Source of the DNA: Deinococcus sp. AJ005
Lineage (GTDB): Bacteria > Deinococcota > Deinococci > Deinococcales > Deinococcaceae
Direction of reading: 5' to 3'
Assembly (NCBI RefSeq): GCF_009017495.1
Contig: NZ_CP044990.1
Coordinates: 2,983,001 to 3,047,000, forward strand
DNA: 64,000 bases
Shown here: positions 1 to 8,940 of the stretch, piece by piece
Numbering within the stretch: the first letter of the stretch is position 1
Layout: each line of letters begins with the position of its first letter
Notes under the pieces: generated by a model
Databases searched by the model: none
What the model was told of the DNA's origin: nothing
Seen by the model: only the letters and a program-made list of their open reading frames with translations
Translations under genes and position numbers: made by a program

Positions 1-552
<552 letters not shown>

Positions 553-562
553 GCTGGGTTTC

Positions 563-650
563 GATGATCCCGTCGGACAGCGGCAGAATTCGGGGCAGCG
601 CCGCTTCCGACACTCCACACCCGGAATCTGTTTTTCTCTCTAGCAGACTG
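563..650 (-). repeat. Degenerate copy A of the ACGGAYTCCG mobile repeat
   Basis: On the minus strand this stretch matches the right half of the repeat found intact at 15928-16059: a 'gagaaaaacagattccggg' block, then 'tgtggagtg', then a hairpin with arms AGCGGC (579-584) and GCCGCT (600-605), then a damaged end 'gacgggatcatc' where the intact copy has 'gacggaatccgt'. The left terminal inverted repeat is missing. It lies just downstream of the pseudouridine synthase gene and faces the same way as copy B. Confidence 0.6.
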
Positions 651-774
651 ATCTGCTGTCGGTTCGATGCCCTCCAGTCACATCCAACTGAACACATCAA
701 AAAGAGAGGGAGAGAGGACATCGCTGCCCGCCTCTCCCTCCTTTTCAATGGATCTGCGCCCAGTTGGTCTGCGC

Positions 775-1090
775 TCAGTGGCTCTGCGTTTCGGTCAGGG
801 TGCCCGAGGGATAGCGCACGCTTTCCACCAGATCCTACACATGCTGGCTGGGGGCAGGGGTCAGGCGGCTGACCGCGAAGGCCACCACGAAGTTGATGAC
901 CATACCCACCGTACCGATACAGGTAGTGCTGATACCCAGGAACAGGTCGGCGGGCGCGCCTGTGCCGCCCAGGCTTGGGGTGAAGTTGATGATGTAGATC
1001 AGCGTGAAGCCCAGGCCCAGCAACAGCCCGGCCACCGTGATCGCCCGGCCAGCAGCCGCGCCGCTTCTCTGGCGTTGGAAATCATCGGCC
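775..1090 (-). pseudogene. 3' remnant of a sodium/acetate symporter (ActP-like)
   Basis: Minus-strand frame encodes a hydrophobic tail (GLGFTLIYIINFTPSLGG ... GISTTCIGTVGMVINFVVAF) typical of the last membrane segments of the sodium:solute symporter family that imports acetate (SSS family, ActP/MctC type). The frame is interrupted by TAG at 835-837, where a Gln codon CAG would join SQHV to DLVESVRYPSGTL, and then ends at TGA 775-777. Upstream, family similarity stops near 1090 at the edge of repeat copy B, so all earlier membrane segments are lost. It sits immediately upstream of acs, the usual partner of actP, so the acetate importer seems to have been lost here by deletion between repeats plus a nonsense change. 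Family assignment rests on about 90 residues. Confidence 0.7.
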
Positions 1091-1110
1091 TGTCATGGAT
1101 GTCGTGTGAT

Positions 1111-1338
1111 ACGGATTCCGTCTGTAACGCTCTCAAACCGGGACAGCTCCGGTTCGTTCACTCCACGCCCGGAACCCGTTCTTCTCCTTCTCGCATTCGT
1201 CATGAACAGACTGTCGTCGTGGAAGAGCACCCGTATGGGGCTACTCCTCCCCATGAGGACGCTCTTCCCCTGCTAACGCAGCTCTGCGAGTCCCGCTCGG
1301 ATTTCATCGTTTTTGCAAACGATTCAATCGGAGTCCGT
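1111..1338 (-). repeat. Copy B of the ACGGAYTCCG mobile repeat, carrying an internal insertion
   Basis: The ends are ACGGATTCCG (1111-1120) and CGGAGTCCGT (1329-1338), imperfect 10-bp terminal inverted repeats. Read on the minus strand the element shares blocks 'gaaatccgagcgg', 'gagaagaacgggttccggg' and 'cgtggagtg' with the copy at 15928-16059, and keeps a central hairpin (AACCGG 1136-1141 / CCGGTT 1149-1154, 7-nt loop) although its bases differ. About 100 bp of extra sequence interrupts it between the 'gaaatccgagcgg' and 'agaagaacggg' blocks. No target duplication was found at its flanks. It separates the symporter remnant from acs. Confidence 0.75.
1221..1268. repeat. Nested hairpin inserted inside repeat copy B
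   Basis: Outer arms GGAAGAGC (1221-1228) and GCTCTTCC (1261-1268) are exactly complementary and enclose a second pair ATGGGG (1235-1240) and CCCCAT (1249-1254). This sits in the part of copy B that the other copies lack, so it appears to be a small structured element that landed inside an older one. Confidence 0.6.
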
Positions 1339-1468
1339 GTACCACTGCCCCGGAGACAATTTTTCGGCTCGCCCGGCAGGCGGCGCTACAGTGAACGGCA
1401 GCCACACTCCACCGCCCGCCCTGCCGGGCCACGTTCCCGCATTTTTTTTGCCCCGGAGGTTTTTCCCG

Positions 1469-3421
1469 ATGACGCATCCCACATCCAGCGACCACATCGA
1501 CAACGTGCTGCACGAGACCCGAGTGATCCAGCCGCCCGCCGATTTCGCGGCCCAGGCGAAGGTCACGCGCGAGGAATACGACCGCCGCTACCGCCAGAGC
1601 CTGGATGACCCCGATACCTTCTGGGGCGAGGTGGCCGGGGAACTGACGTGGATGAAGCCCTGGGATCAGGTGCTGGACTGGCAGGAGCCGCACGCCCGCT
1701 GGTTCGTGGGCGGGCAGACCAACCTGGCCTACAACGCGCTGGACCGGCAGGTGGAGCGCGGTCTGGGCGATAAGCGCGCCTTTATCTGGGAGGGCGAGGA
1801 CGGCGAGGTTCGCACCTTCACCTATTCGGAGTTGCTCTCACAGGTCAAGCGGGCCGCCAACGCCCTGCTGGCGCTGGACGTGCAGAGCGGGGACCGCGTG
1901 ACCCTGTACCTGCCGCTGATCCCGGAGGCCGCGATTGCCATGCTGGCCTGCGCCCGGATCGGGGCCGTGCATAGCGTGGTCTTTGGGGGCTTCAGCGTTT
2001 CGGCGCTGGCAGACCGCATCAACGACTGCCAGAGCAAGCTGCTGATCACCGCCGATGCGGGGCTGCGGCGCGGCGGACTGGTGAACCTGAAAGCCAACGC
2101 GGACGACGCTGCCGCAAAGGCCCCCGGCCTGCAACACATGCTGGTAGTCAATCGCGCGGGCAGCAATCCATCCATGCAGGAGGGCCGCGACGTGTGGTGG
2201 CACGAGGCGCTGGCCGCCGCCTCTGACGAACACGAGGCCGTGGCGCTGGACAGCGAACATCCGCTGTTCGTGCTGTACACCTCCGGCAGCACGGGCAAGC
2301 CCAAGGGCGTGCTGCATACCACCGGCGGTTACATGGTCAGCACCTACCTGACGATGGAGACCGTGTTTGACCTCAAGGATGATGACGTGTTCTGGTGTAC
2401 CGCCGACGTGGGCTGGGTCACCGGCCACAGCTACAGCGTCTACGGCCCGCTACTGAACGGCGCGACCGTGGTGCTGTACGAGGGCGCACCCAACCACCCG
2501 GACTGGGGCCGCTTCTGGGACATCGTGCAGAAACACAAGGTCACCATCCTGTACACCGCGCCCACCGCCATCCGCGCGCTGATGCGCCAAGGTGACGAGA
2601 TCCCCGGCAGGTATGACCTAAGCAGCCTGCGCCTGCTGGGTTCGGTGGGCGAGCCGATCAACCCGGAGGCGTGGATGTGGTATGCCCGTGTGATCGGCGG
2701 GGACCGCTGCCCGGTCATCGACACGTGGTGGCAGACCGAAACTGGCAGCATCATGCTGACCACCCTGCCCGGCGCACACGCTGCCAAACCCGGCAGCGCG
2801 GGCCTGCCTATGTACGGCATCGAACCCGCCATCATGACCCGTGACGGCCAGGAACTGGGGCCGGACGACGGCGGCCTGCTGGTCATCAAGCGCCCGTGGC
2901 CCAGCATGTTGCGAACGGTGTACGGCGACGACGAGCGCTACCGCAAGAGCTACTGGGGCGAGATTCCGCATGTGTACTTTGCCGGGGACGGTGCGCGCCG
3001 CGACGCCGACGGCTACATCACCGTGATGGGCCGCGTGGATGACGTGCTGAACGTATCGGGACACCGTCTGGGAACGATGGAGATCGAATCGGCCCTGGTG
3101 GCCCATCCCAGCGTCTCCGAGGCTGCCGTGGTGGGCCGCCCCGACGACATCAAGGGCGAGTGCGTGGTGGCCTTCGTGCTGCCGCAAGGCGATCAGACCA
3201 TTGATCCCAAGGAACTGCGGGCCTATGTGACCCGCGAGATCGGCGCGCTGGCCCGCCCGGACGCCATCTACATCGCTGACGCGCTGCCCAAGACCCGCAG
3301 CGGCAAGATCATGCGCCGTTTTCTGCGCCAGATCGCAGCGGGCAAGGCCATTGAGGGCGACACCAGCACCCTGGAAGACCCCGGCGTGCTGGAGCGTCTG
3401 GCCGAGACGAACGCCGTTTAA
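1469..3421 (+). CDS. acs: Acetyl-CoA synthetase (AMP-forming)
   Basis: A 650-residue protein, the normal length for Acs, that activates acetate with ATP and CoA to acetyl-CoA in the cytoplasm. The adenylation motif [12 protein letters not shown] is at about residues 269-280, the motif YxSGH-like hinge region [13 protein letters not shown] lies near 529, and the C-terminal SGKIMRR with the acetylatable Lys is near 613. The open frame extends upstream to 1313, but ATG 1469 is chosen because GGAGG (1455-1459) precedes it by 9 nt and the protein start [16 protein letters not shown] matches family length. It is followed 11 nt later by a 2H phosphoesterase gene. The neighbouring acetate symporter is a remnant, so acetate must enter by another route or diffusion. 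Confidence 0.97.
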   Translation: MTHPTSSDHIDNVLHETRVIQPPADFAAQAKVTREEYDRRYRQSLDDPDTFWGEVAGELTWMKPWDQVLDWQEPHARWFVGGQTNLAYNALDRQVERGLGDKRAFIWEGEDGEVRTFTYSELLSQVKRAANALLALDVQSGDRVTLYLPLIPEAAIAMLACARIGAVHSVVFGGFSVSALADRINDCQSKLLITADAGLRRGGLVNLKANADDAAAKAPGLQHMLVVNRAGSNPSMQEGRDVWWHEALAAASDEHEAVALDSEHPLFVLYTSGSTGKPKGVLHTTGGYMVSTYLTMETVFDLKDDDVFWCTADVGWVTGHSYSVYGPLLNGATVVLYEGAPNHPDWGRFWDIVQKHKVTILYTAPTAIRALMRQGDEIPGRYDLSSLRLLGSVGEPINPEAWMWYARVIGGDRCPVIDTWWQTETGSIMLTTLPGAHAAKPGSAGLPMYGIEPAIMTRDGQELGPDDGGLLVIKRPWPSMLRTVYGDDERYRKSYWGEIPHVYFAGDGARRDADGYITVMGRVDDVLNVSGHRLGTMEIESALVAHPSVSEAAVVGRPDDIKGECVVAFVLPQGDQTIDPKELRAYVTREIGALARPDAIYIADALPKTRSGKIMRRFLRQIAAGKAIEGDTSTLEDPGVLERLAETNAV

Positions 3422-3432
3422 GCGGGCTGAAG

Positions 3433-3966
3433 ATGGCCCCTTCCTACCTACTGGCCGCGCTGCCACCCCCTGAACTGGCCGCACGTATCCAGACCTTCCG
3501 CGCTGCCCACCAACTCAGGGACGCCGCTGCCGTGCCGCACATCACTGTCAAGGCCCGCAGCGGCCTCCTGCCGGAACTGGACTGGCAGGCGAACTTGCGT
3601 GAGGTGGTGGCCCGGCACGCGCCCCTGCCCATCTCGGTCGGCGGGCCGCGCCTGTTCAGCAATGGGACCGCCGTGTATCTGGAGGCGGCCAGCGTGGAGG
3701 GCGTGGACCTGCATCTGACCCTGCTGGACGCCCTCAGGCCAGCGCGTTTCTTCGGTTACGAGGGGCCGAGGCTTCAGCTTCACCTCTCGCTGGTGCTGAA
3801 ACGGCGCGGCGTGGAGTTATCAGAATTGCTCACAGCGGCCCAGACCGAATTCGCCGATCTGGAGCGCGAGCCGCTGGCTTTCACGGCACGAAGGATCACC
3901 CTGATGCGCAAGCCGGGGCCGGGTGGCATTTACGCACCGTTGGAAGAGTGGCCGCTGCTGGGCTGA
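3433..3966 (+). CDS. 2'-5' RNA ligase / 2H phosphoesterase family protein
   Basis: A 177-residue protein with the two HxT/S motifs that define the 2H phosphoesterase superfamily: PHITVK near residue 35 and LHLSLVLK near residue 117. Members act on 2',3'-cyclic or 2'-5' phosphodiester bonds in RNA or nucleotides; the substrate here is unknown. It starts 11 nt after acs and is probably cotranscribed with it, although no functional link is apparent. Confidence 0.82.
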   Translation: MAPSYLLAALPPPELAARIQTFRAAHQLRDAAAVPHITVKARSGLLPELDWQANLREVVARHAPLPISVGGPRLFSNGTAVYLEAASVEGVDLHLTLLDALRPARFFGYEGPRLQLHLSLVLKRRGVELSELLTAAQTEFADLEREPLAFTARRITLMRKPGPGGIYAPLEEWPLLG

Positions 3967-4032
3967 GGGCCACGAAGGTGCCCGGAACCGTTCGTCCCGC
4001 CCCGCGCGCACAAAAGTGTCCGACAATAGGGC

Positions 4033-4419
4033 ATGCAAGAGAACGGCATGCCAGAAATCAGAGTGAACGGCCTGAGCGTCCGTCCCAGACGGAAAAGGAT
4101 GGCGCTGCCGGACCTGGGCGGGTTTTTCATGTTCTTCGGCGTTTCCGGCACCGATCATGGCCGTGCGGCCCGACTGGAACGCCGCTTCGAGCTGGAACAC
4201 TTCTCGAACGTGGTCACGCTGGACCTCGCCTCGCCGCTGGGGCCGGGGCAGTACGTGCTGCGCGGCCTGCCCCACGAGGCCAACAAACGCGGCTGGACGG
4301 TGGAAGGGGGCGACTCTGCCACAGGCCACCTGAGCGACGATGGGCTGGAGGAACTGCGGGCCTGGATGGGCCAGGGCAACCGGCGGGTGCAGGCTGAGGC
4401 CATCGCCCCGCCATCCTGA
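4033..4419 (+). CDS. Hypothetical protein
   Basis: A 128-residue protein that I do not recognise. It has no signal peptide or membrane segment; the middle contains LGGFFMFFGVSGTD and the C-terminus is mildly acidic then Ala/Gln-rich. A GACAAT box (4022-4027) ends 5 nt before ATG 4033, in keeping with the leaderless starts seen elsewhere in the window. ATG 4048 (MPEIRVNG) is an alternative start. Codon use and third-position GC match its neighbours, which supports it as a real gene. Confidence 0.6.
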   Translation: MQENGMPEIRVNGLSVRPRRKRMALPDLGGFFMFFGVSGTDHGRAARLERRFELEHFSNVVTLDLASPLGPGQYVLRGLPHEANKRGWTVEGGDSATGHLSDDGLEELRAWMGQGNRRVQAEAIAPPS

Positions 4420-4438
4420 GCAGCCCACGCGTTCTGAT

Positions 4439-4532
4439 ACGGATTCCGATTGAAAGATTTACGGAAACCTTGAAATCCGAGCGGATGCGAGTGGGAAAGA
4501 ACATGGGTTCCGCGTATGAACTGCGCATCCGT
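4439..4532 (+). repeat. Copy C of the ACGGAYTCCG mobile repeat
   Basis: It begins with ACGGATTCCG (4439-4448) followed by 'attgaaag', then 'gaaatccgagcgg', 'gtgggaaagaacatgggttccg', in the same order as the intact copy at 15928-16059. The right end near 'gcatccgt' (4525-4532) is degenerate and the central GTGCAGGAATC-type hairpin is absent. It fills most of the gap between the hypothetical gene and the SDR gene. Confidence 0.65.
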
Positions 4533-4577
4533 ACCGCCCCGTACCGACAGACCCGCCCGCCTCGGCTAGTGTGAGGT

Positions 4578-5210
4578 ATGAACACTCTGATTCTCGGGGC
4601 CACCGGCGGCATCGGCGCAGCGACGGCGCGGGCACTGGCCGGGGCCGACACCACCCTGACCCTCAGTGGGCGCGACGAGGCCAAGCTCTTGGCCCTGGCC
4701 ACCGAACTGGGCGCAACATCTCACGTTGCAGACCTGGGCTACGAAAGCCACGTCAAGGCGCTATTCGATGGGCTGGAGGGACTGGACACGCTGGTCTATG
4801 CGGCGGGGGCGGCCATGCCCGAACCCCTCAAGGACGCGGACCCCGGCAAGGTGCGCGCCGTGTGGAACGCCAACTACTTTGGGGCGCTGTGGGTGCTGAA
4901 GCACGGGCTGGGGCGCATGAACAAGGGCGGGCGGGTCTACCTGCTAGGCGCACGCCCAGAGCTGGTCACGGCGCGCGGCTTCTCGCAGTACGCTGCCAGC
5001 AAGGCCGCCCTGGCCCGCGCCGCCGAGATCGCCCGCATGGAGGCGCGCGGAGTCACAGTAGCGCTGGTGCTGCCCCCCGCCGTGGATACCGAATTGTGGG
5101 CGCAGGTAGGTAAGGCTCCCAAGGGTTCCATCTCGCCGCAGGAAGTGGCGCAGGCCATCGCCACAGACCGCGCCGGAGCCGGGGAACTGGAGATCCGGGT
5201 CTTGGGCTGA
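4578..5210 (+). CDS. SDR family oxidoreductase
   Basis: A 210-residue short-chain dehydrogenase/reductase. The N-terminal nucleotide-binding motif is LGATGGIGAATAR (residues 6-18), in place of the usual TGxxxGIG; the VYAAGA segment and the SQYAASKAAL segment (YxxxK catalytic pair, near residues 138-142) are intact. It is shorter than classic 250-residue SDRs. Substrate is unknown. Leaderless start: TAGTGT (4567-4572) ends 5 nt before ATG. It is followed 21 nt later by an LD-carboxypeptidase-like gene with its own leaderless signal. Confidence 0.85.
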   Translation: MNTLILGATGGIGAATARALAGADTTLTLSGRDEAKLLALATELGATSHVADLGYESHVKALFDGLEGLDTLVYAAGAAMPEPLKDADPGKVRAVWNANYFGALWVLKHGLGRMNKGGRVYLLGARPELVTARGFSQYAASKAALARAAEIARMEARGVTVALVLPPAVDTELWAQVGKAPKGSISPQEVAQAIATDRAGAGELEIRVLG

Positions 5211-5231
5211 GCGCTGCTCTACCCTGAGCCG

Positions 5232-6263
5232 ATGTCGCCCACCTTCCTGCGCCCTGCCCGCCTTCCCCCCGGCTCCCGTATCGCGGCCCTGAGCCTGTCC
5301 AGCGGTTTCGTGACCGAGGTGATGGGCCGCTACCGCGCAGGAGTGCGTCAGGTGGCCGACGAATTCGGCTGGGAGATCACGCCCGCGCCGAATGCCTTGC
5401 GAGGCGAGAACTATCTGTACGCCCATCCGCAGGCCCGCGCCGACGACTTGCACTGGGCGCTGGAAAATCCTGAGATGGATGGCCTGCTGAGCATGATCGG
5501 CGGCGACGACAGCGTGCGCCTGCTGCCCTTCCTGAATCTGGACGTGATCCGCGCCCATCCCAAGCCGTTTCTGGGCTTCAGCGACAACACGGTCACGCTG
5601 TTGGCCTTCTTGCGGGCCGGGGTGATGGCCTACCACGGCCCCGCGCTGCTGACCGATCTGGCTGAAAACGGCGGCATGCACCCTTTCACCGTGCAGGGCG
5701 TCCGCCGGACACTGATAGATGAACCCCAGACTTTTGACCTCTGCCCCGCCCCGGAGTGGAGCGAACATTTCAGCGATTGGGGGGATGAAACCTTGCAGGA
5801 GATTCGCCATCCCTTCCAACCCGGCGACGGCTGGAAGTGGCTTCAGGGCGACGCGCCCGCGCAGGGCCACCTGATCGGCGGCTGCCTGGAAGTGCTGGAC
5901 ATGCTGAACGGCACCCCGGGCTGGCCTGTCCCGGAGTTGTGGCACGGCGCGGTGCTGGCGCTGGAAACCAGCGAGGATGTTCCCGCGCCGAATCAGGTGG
6001 GCTACTGGCTCAGAAATTACGCCGCGCAGGGCATTCTGACGCAAGCTGCTGGATTGATGCTGGCCCGCCCCAGGGGCTACACGCCGAATATGGTGCAGGA
6101 GTTATACGGCTGGGTTCGCCGCGTGCTGTGCGAGGCTGGACGCGAGGGGATGCCCGTGGTGGCGAACGTGGACTTCGGCCACACCAGCCCGCAACTCACG
6201 CTGCCTTTCGGGGCACAGGTAAGGTTGGATCCAGCGGCGGGACGGGTAACGGTCCTGCCCTGA
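5232..6263 (+). CDS. S66 family LD-carboxypeptidase (MccF-like)
   Basis: A 343-residue serine peptidase of family S66. The nucleophile Ser is in LGFSDNT (about residue 117); the Glu of LALETSED (about 244) and the His of FGHTSPQ (about 317) complete the Ser-Glu-His triad. Members cleave the L,D bond of murein tetrapeptides during cell-wall recycling, or confer microcin C self-immunity (MccF). Without a neighbouring recycling gene the substrate stays open. TACCCT (5220-5225) ends 6 nt before ATG, a leaderless start. It converges with recJ; only three bases separate the stops. Confidence 0.88.
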   Translation: MSPTFLRPARLPPGSRIAALSLSSGFVTEVMGRYRAGVRQVADEFGWEITPAPNALRGENYLYAHPQARADDLHWALENPEMDGLLSMIGGDDSVRLLPFLNLDVIRAHPKPFLGFSDNTVTLLAFLRAGVMAYHGPALLTDLAENGGMHPFTVQGVRRTLIDEPQTFDLCPAPEWSEHFSDWGDETLQEIRHPFQPGDGWKWLQGDAPAQGHLIGGCLEVLDMLNGTPGWPVPELWHGAVLALETSEDVPAPNQVGYWLRNYAAQGILTQAAGLMLARPRGYTPNMVQELYGWVRRVLCEAGREGMPVVANVDFGHTSPQLTLPFGAQVRLDPAAGRVTVLP

Positions 6264-6266
6264 AAC

Positions 6267-8432
6267 CTAGTCTCCCAGCGCTAGCTCTGCCGTCTGCACA
6301 TTCGGCCCTTCAAGCGGCAGGTCCAGCCCCAGCATGGCGTGGACCGAGGCCGTCCAACCCCCATTGTCCAGCGTGCGGTAATGGTGTGCCCACTGCCAGT
6401 GACGGTAGGCATCGGCGGCACGGGCCATGTGGGCCTCGTCTGCGGTGGCGTCGGCCAGCGGGTTGGCGGGGGGGGCGCTCAGGTGGTGGCGGGTCAACGC
6501 GCCTTCCAGTTCCGATAGGGTCTTCGGCCCCAGCGCGAAGGCCACCTTCCCTGGAGGCACTGCGCCGCCCGAGGTCAACCAACGCCGCAGATCGTCCTCG
6601 GTGGGCAGGGCGTACAGGATCAGTTCGTCCCCAGACCAGAGGTCCCCCGCCTCTACCAGCCGCACGCCCGGCACATTGTCGCGCAGGTAATCGGCCACGG
6701 CTGGCGTGGCGTAGGCGCTGGCCCCGGCAGTCAGGCGCTGCATGGCGGCCTTGGGATTCAGGCGGGGCAGGTCCAGACCATCAGGAACGAAGAGGTCCAG
6801 AGACACCTGAGCGGGTGGACGCAGCGCCTGCGCATGGTATTCCAGCCGGGTCTGACCGCGCCACTCGCTGACCACCAGACCGGTTGCCAGATCACGTTCT
6901 CCTGGCGTGGCGTCGTGTTCGCCGTATTTAATGCCGCGCAGTGCCCCGACGCGAAATTGCAGGCTGTCTCCGCGTTTGCCCACCAGCCGCGTCTCGGTCA
7001 ATTCGTCCCGCACGTGCCACAGCGGGGGCAGATGGCCCTCGCCGAACGGCTCGAAGGTGCTGGCCCCGTCCACCAGCTCAAGCGTGGCGCCCAGCGTGGG
7101 CAGCGCCGCGTCCAGCCGCACACGCGGCACGGGCGACGGAAACTGCTGCACGTAGGCGTGGATGCGCTCGCGGAAAGCCCCGAACTGCGCCTCGTCCAGC
7201 GAGAAACCCGCTGCTCCGGTATGGCCGCCGTAGCGCTTGAGCAGATCCCTGCTGTACGTCAGCCCATTCACGGCGCTGATGCCGGGGGTGCTGCGAACCG
7301 AACCCTTGCCCTGCGCCACGATAAACACGGGCTTGTGGTAGGTCTCCACCAGCTTGCTGGCCACGATGCCCATCACGCCCGCGTGCCACTCCGGGTGCGT
7401 GACCACCAGGGCCGGGTCACTGGGATCGGCGATCTGCAACGCCTGCGCGAACATCTCGTCCTGCAACTTGCGCCGTTCTACGTTGCGAATTTCCAGATAC
7501 TCGGCCAGTCGCGTGGCCTCGTGGCGGCTGGGCGTGGTCAGCAGGTCCAGCGCGACATCCGCCTCGCCCAGCCGCCCGGCAGCGTTGATTCTGGGGGCGA
7601 GGACAAAGGCCACATCCCGCGCCGTGGGCCGCTGCACCCGCCCGGAATCCAGCAGGGCGCGCAGACCGGGCAGTTCGGTCTCCCGCAACGCCTCCAGACC
7701 AGCGCGCACCAGAGCGCGGTTCTCGCCGATCAGCGGGGCCACGTCGGCCACGGTGCCCAGCGTCGCTAGGGCGGACAGCGCTCTCGGCTCGGCCAAGCCC
7801 AGCTCAGCATGGATGGCCCACAGCAGATGGTAGGCCACCCCCGCGCCGGTCAGGTTGTGCAGGGCCGGGTCATAGCCGCCCGTGAGGCTGGGGTGAACCA
7901 CCAGCGCCGCCGGGAAATTGTCGCCCGGCGTGTGATGATCGGTGACAATCACCTCGGTTCCCAGCTTGAGCAGGGCGGCCACCTCGTCCACGTTGCTGAC
8001 GCCGCAGTCCACCGTGACCAGCAGATCGCAGCTCTCTGCGTGTTCAGTAACCTTGTCGGGATGGACGCCGTAACCCTCGTTCAGACGGTGGGGGATGAAG
8101 CCGTGGACATTCGCGCCCAGCGCCCGCAGGCCCAGCACCAGCACGGCGGTGGCACTCACACCGTCTGCGTCGTAATCGCCGTGGATGCGGATGCGTTTCT
8201 TGCCACGTACCGCGCCCACGATGCGCCGGGCCGCCTCACGCAGCGCCGGATTGGGGGTCAGAACCAGCGGCGGATCCAGCAGCGCCGGGGTCAGGCCGCG
8301 TCCGTGCAGCACCTGCGCCAGCGGCGGCGAGACACGCCATTGCCGCATGGTCGAGAGCAGTTCCTCGCGGCTGGCAGGGGGGGCCAGCAGCCAGCGGGCC
8401 GCAGGCACAGCAGTCGGGGAAACGGCCTTCAT
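6267..8432 (-). CDS. recJ: Single-stranded-DNA-specific exonuclease RecJ
   Basis: A 721-residue DHH-family 5'-3' exonuclease acting on single-stranded DNA in recombination and repair. Motif I IHGDYDADGVSAT is at 83-95, the second metal motif VTVDCGVSN at 139-147, the DHH motif VTDHHTPG at 163-170, and the DHHA1-domain GGHTGAAGF near 395. The extra C-terminal region of roughly 200 residues beyond the usual 570 is of unknown role and resembles the extended RecJ of Deinococcus. ATG 8432 overlaps the stop of the upstream LapA-like gene in an ATGA, implying translational coupling. Confidence 0.95.
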   Translation of the reverse strand: MKAVSPTAVPAARWLLAPPASREELLSTMRQWRVSPPLAQVLHGRGLTPALLDPPLVLTPNPALREAARRIVGAVRGKKRIRIHGDYDADGVSATAVLVLGLRALGANVHGFIPHRLNEGYGVHPDKVTEHAESCDLLVTVDCGVSNVDEVAALLKLGTEVIVTDHHTPGDNFPAALVVHPSLTGGYDPALHNLTGAGVAYHLLWAIHAELGLAEPRALSALATLGTVADVAPLIGENRALVRAGLEALRETELPGLRALLDSGRVQRPTARDVAFVLAPRINAAGRLGEADVALDLLTTPSRHEATRLAEYLEIRNVERRKLQDEMFAQALQIADPSDPALVVTHPEWHAGVMGIVASKLVETYHKPVFIVAQGKGSVRSTPGISAVNGLTYSRDLLKRYGGHTGAAGFSLDEAQFGAFRERIHAYVQQFPSPVPRVRLDAALPTLGATLELVDGASTFEPFGEGHLPPLWHVRDELTETRLVGKRGDSLQFRVGALRGIKYGEHDATPGERDLATGLVVSEWRGQTRLEYHAQALRPPAQVSLDLFVPDGLDLPRLNPKAAMQRLTAGASAYATPAVADYLRDNVPGVRLVEAGDLWSGDELILYALPTEDDLRRWLTSGGAVPPGKVAFALGPKTLSELEGALTRHHLSAPPANPLADATADEAHMARAADAYRHWQWAHHYRTLDNGGWTASVHAMLGLDLPLEGPNVQTAELALGD

Positions 8433-8788
8433 AGAGGCTGCCTCTCGTCCGAACCGGGCACAGGACTGTTGGTCAGAAGTGCCGATGGCATGGCCCCCAG
8501 CCGCGCTTGCAGGGTAGCGGTCAGCCGTTCCTCTACCGCACGGCGCTCGCGGCGTTCATGGCGGCGGCGCAGACGCTCCTGCCAGACCGGGGGAAACAGC
8601 AACAGCGCCGCATAGGCCGCGCCGATCAGCGCGAACAAGGCCACCGTCACACCCACTGACAGCGACAGTTCGCCCCGCCCAAACGGCAGCGGCAGACGCA
8701 CCAGCGCCGGGTTTTCCAGCGTGAATAGGGTCAGGTAAGCCAGGATCGCCAGTAGCAGCAGCACCTGGAGAAAGGAGACGAGGCGCAT
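8429..8788 (-). CDS. LapA-domain membrane protein
   Basis: A 119-residue protein with two membrane segments (about residues 4-22 and 42-66) separated by TLENPALVRLPLPFG, then a charged basic tail (RLRRRHERRERRAVEE). This is the layout of the lipopolysaccharide assembly protein A (LapA/YciS) domain; Deinococcus has no LPS, so the role is probably a generic envelope one. The frame extends upstream to 8908, but ATG 8788 is preferred: TAGACT (8796-8801, minus strand) ends 7 nt upstream, giving a leaderless start. It overlaps recJ by ATGA. Confidence 0.8.
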   Translation of the reverse strand: MRLVSFLQVLLLLAILAYLTLFTLENPALVRLPLPFGRGELSLSVGVTVALFALIGAAYAALLLFPPVWQERLRRRHERRERRAVEERLTATLQARLGAMPSALLTNSPVPGSDERQPL

Positions 8789-8889
8789 GGGAAACAGTCT
8801 AGCGCCGCTGAAGGGATTGAATGGGCATGGGCAGGTAGAGACTGAGCTGCCCAGCCAGGCCAAGACACAGGCACGAAAAAAGAAACACG

Positions 8890-8918
8890 AAAAAACTGGC
8901 CCCCACATAGGAGGCCAG
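8890..8918 (-). terminator. Terminator of the SLH envelope gene
   Basis: On the minus strand CTGGCC and GGCCAG arms (8913-8918 and 8896-8901) enclose an 11-nt loop and are followed by TTTTTT (8890-8895). It lies 23 nt after the stop of the SLH protein gene and isolates it from the LapA-recJ operon. Confidence 0.85.
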
Positions 8919-8940
8919 CTTCAGGAACTCAGGGAAGGGC

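Noticed and set aside
1313..1468. Upstream extension of acs from 1313
   Set aside because: It runs through repeat B and a non-coding stretch. The SD and family N-terminus fix the start at 1469.
1350..1468. Riboswitch or attenuator upstream of acs
   Set aside because: No leader peptide with relevant codons, no alternative stems and no U-run were found before the SD.
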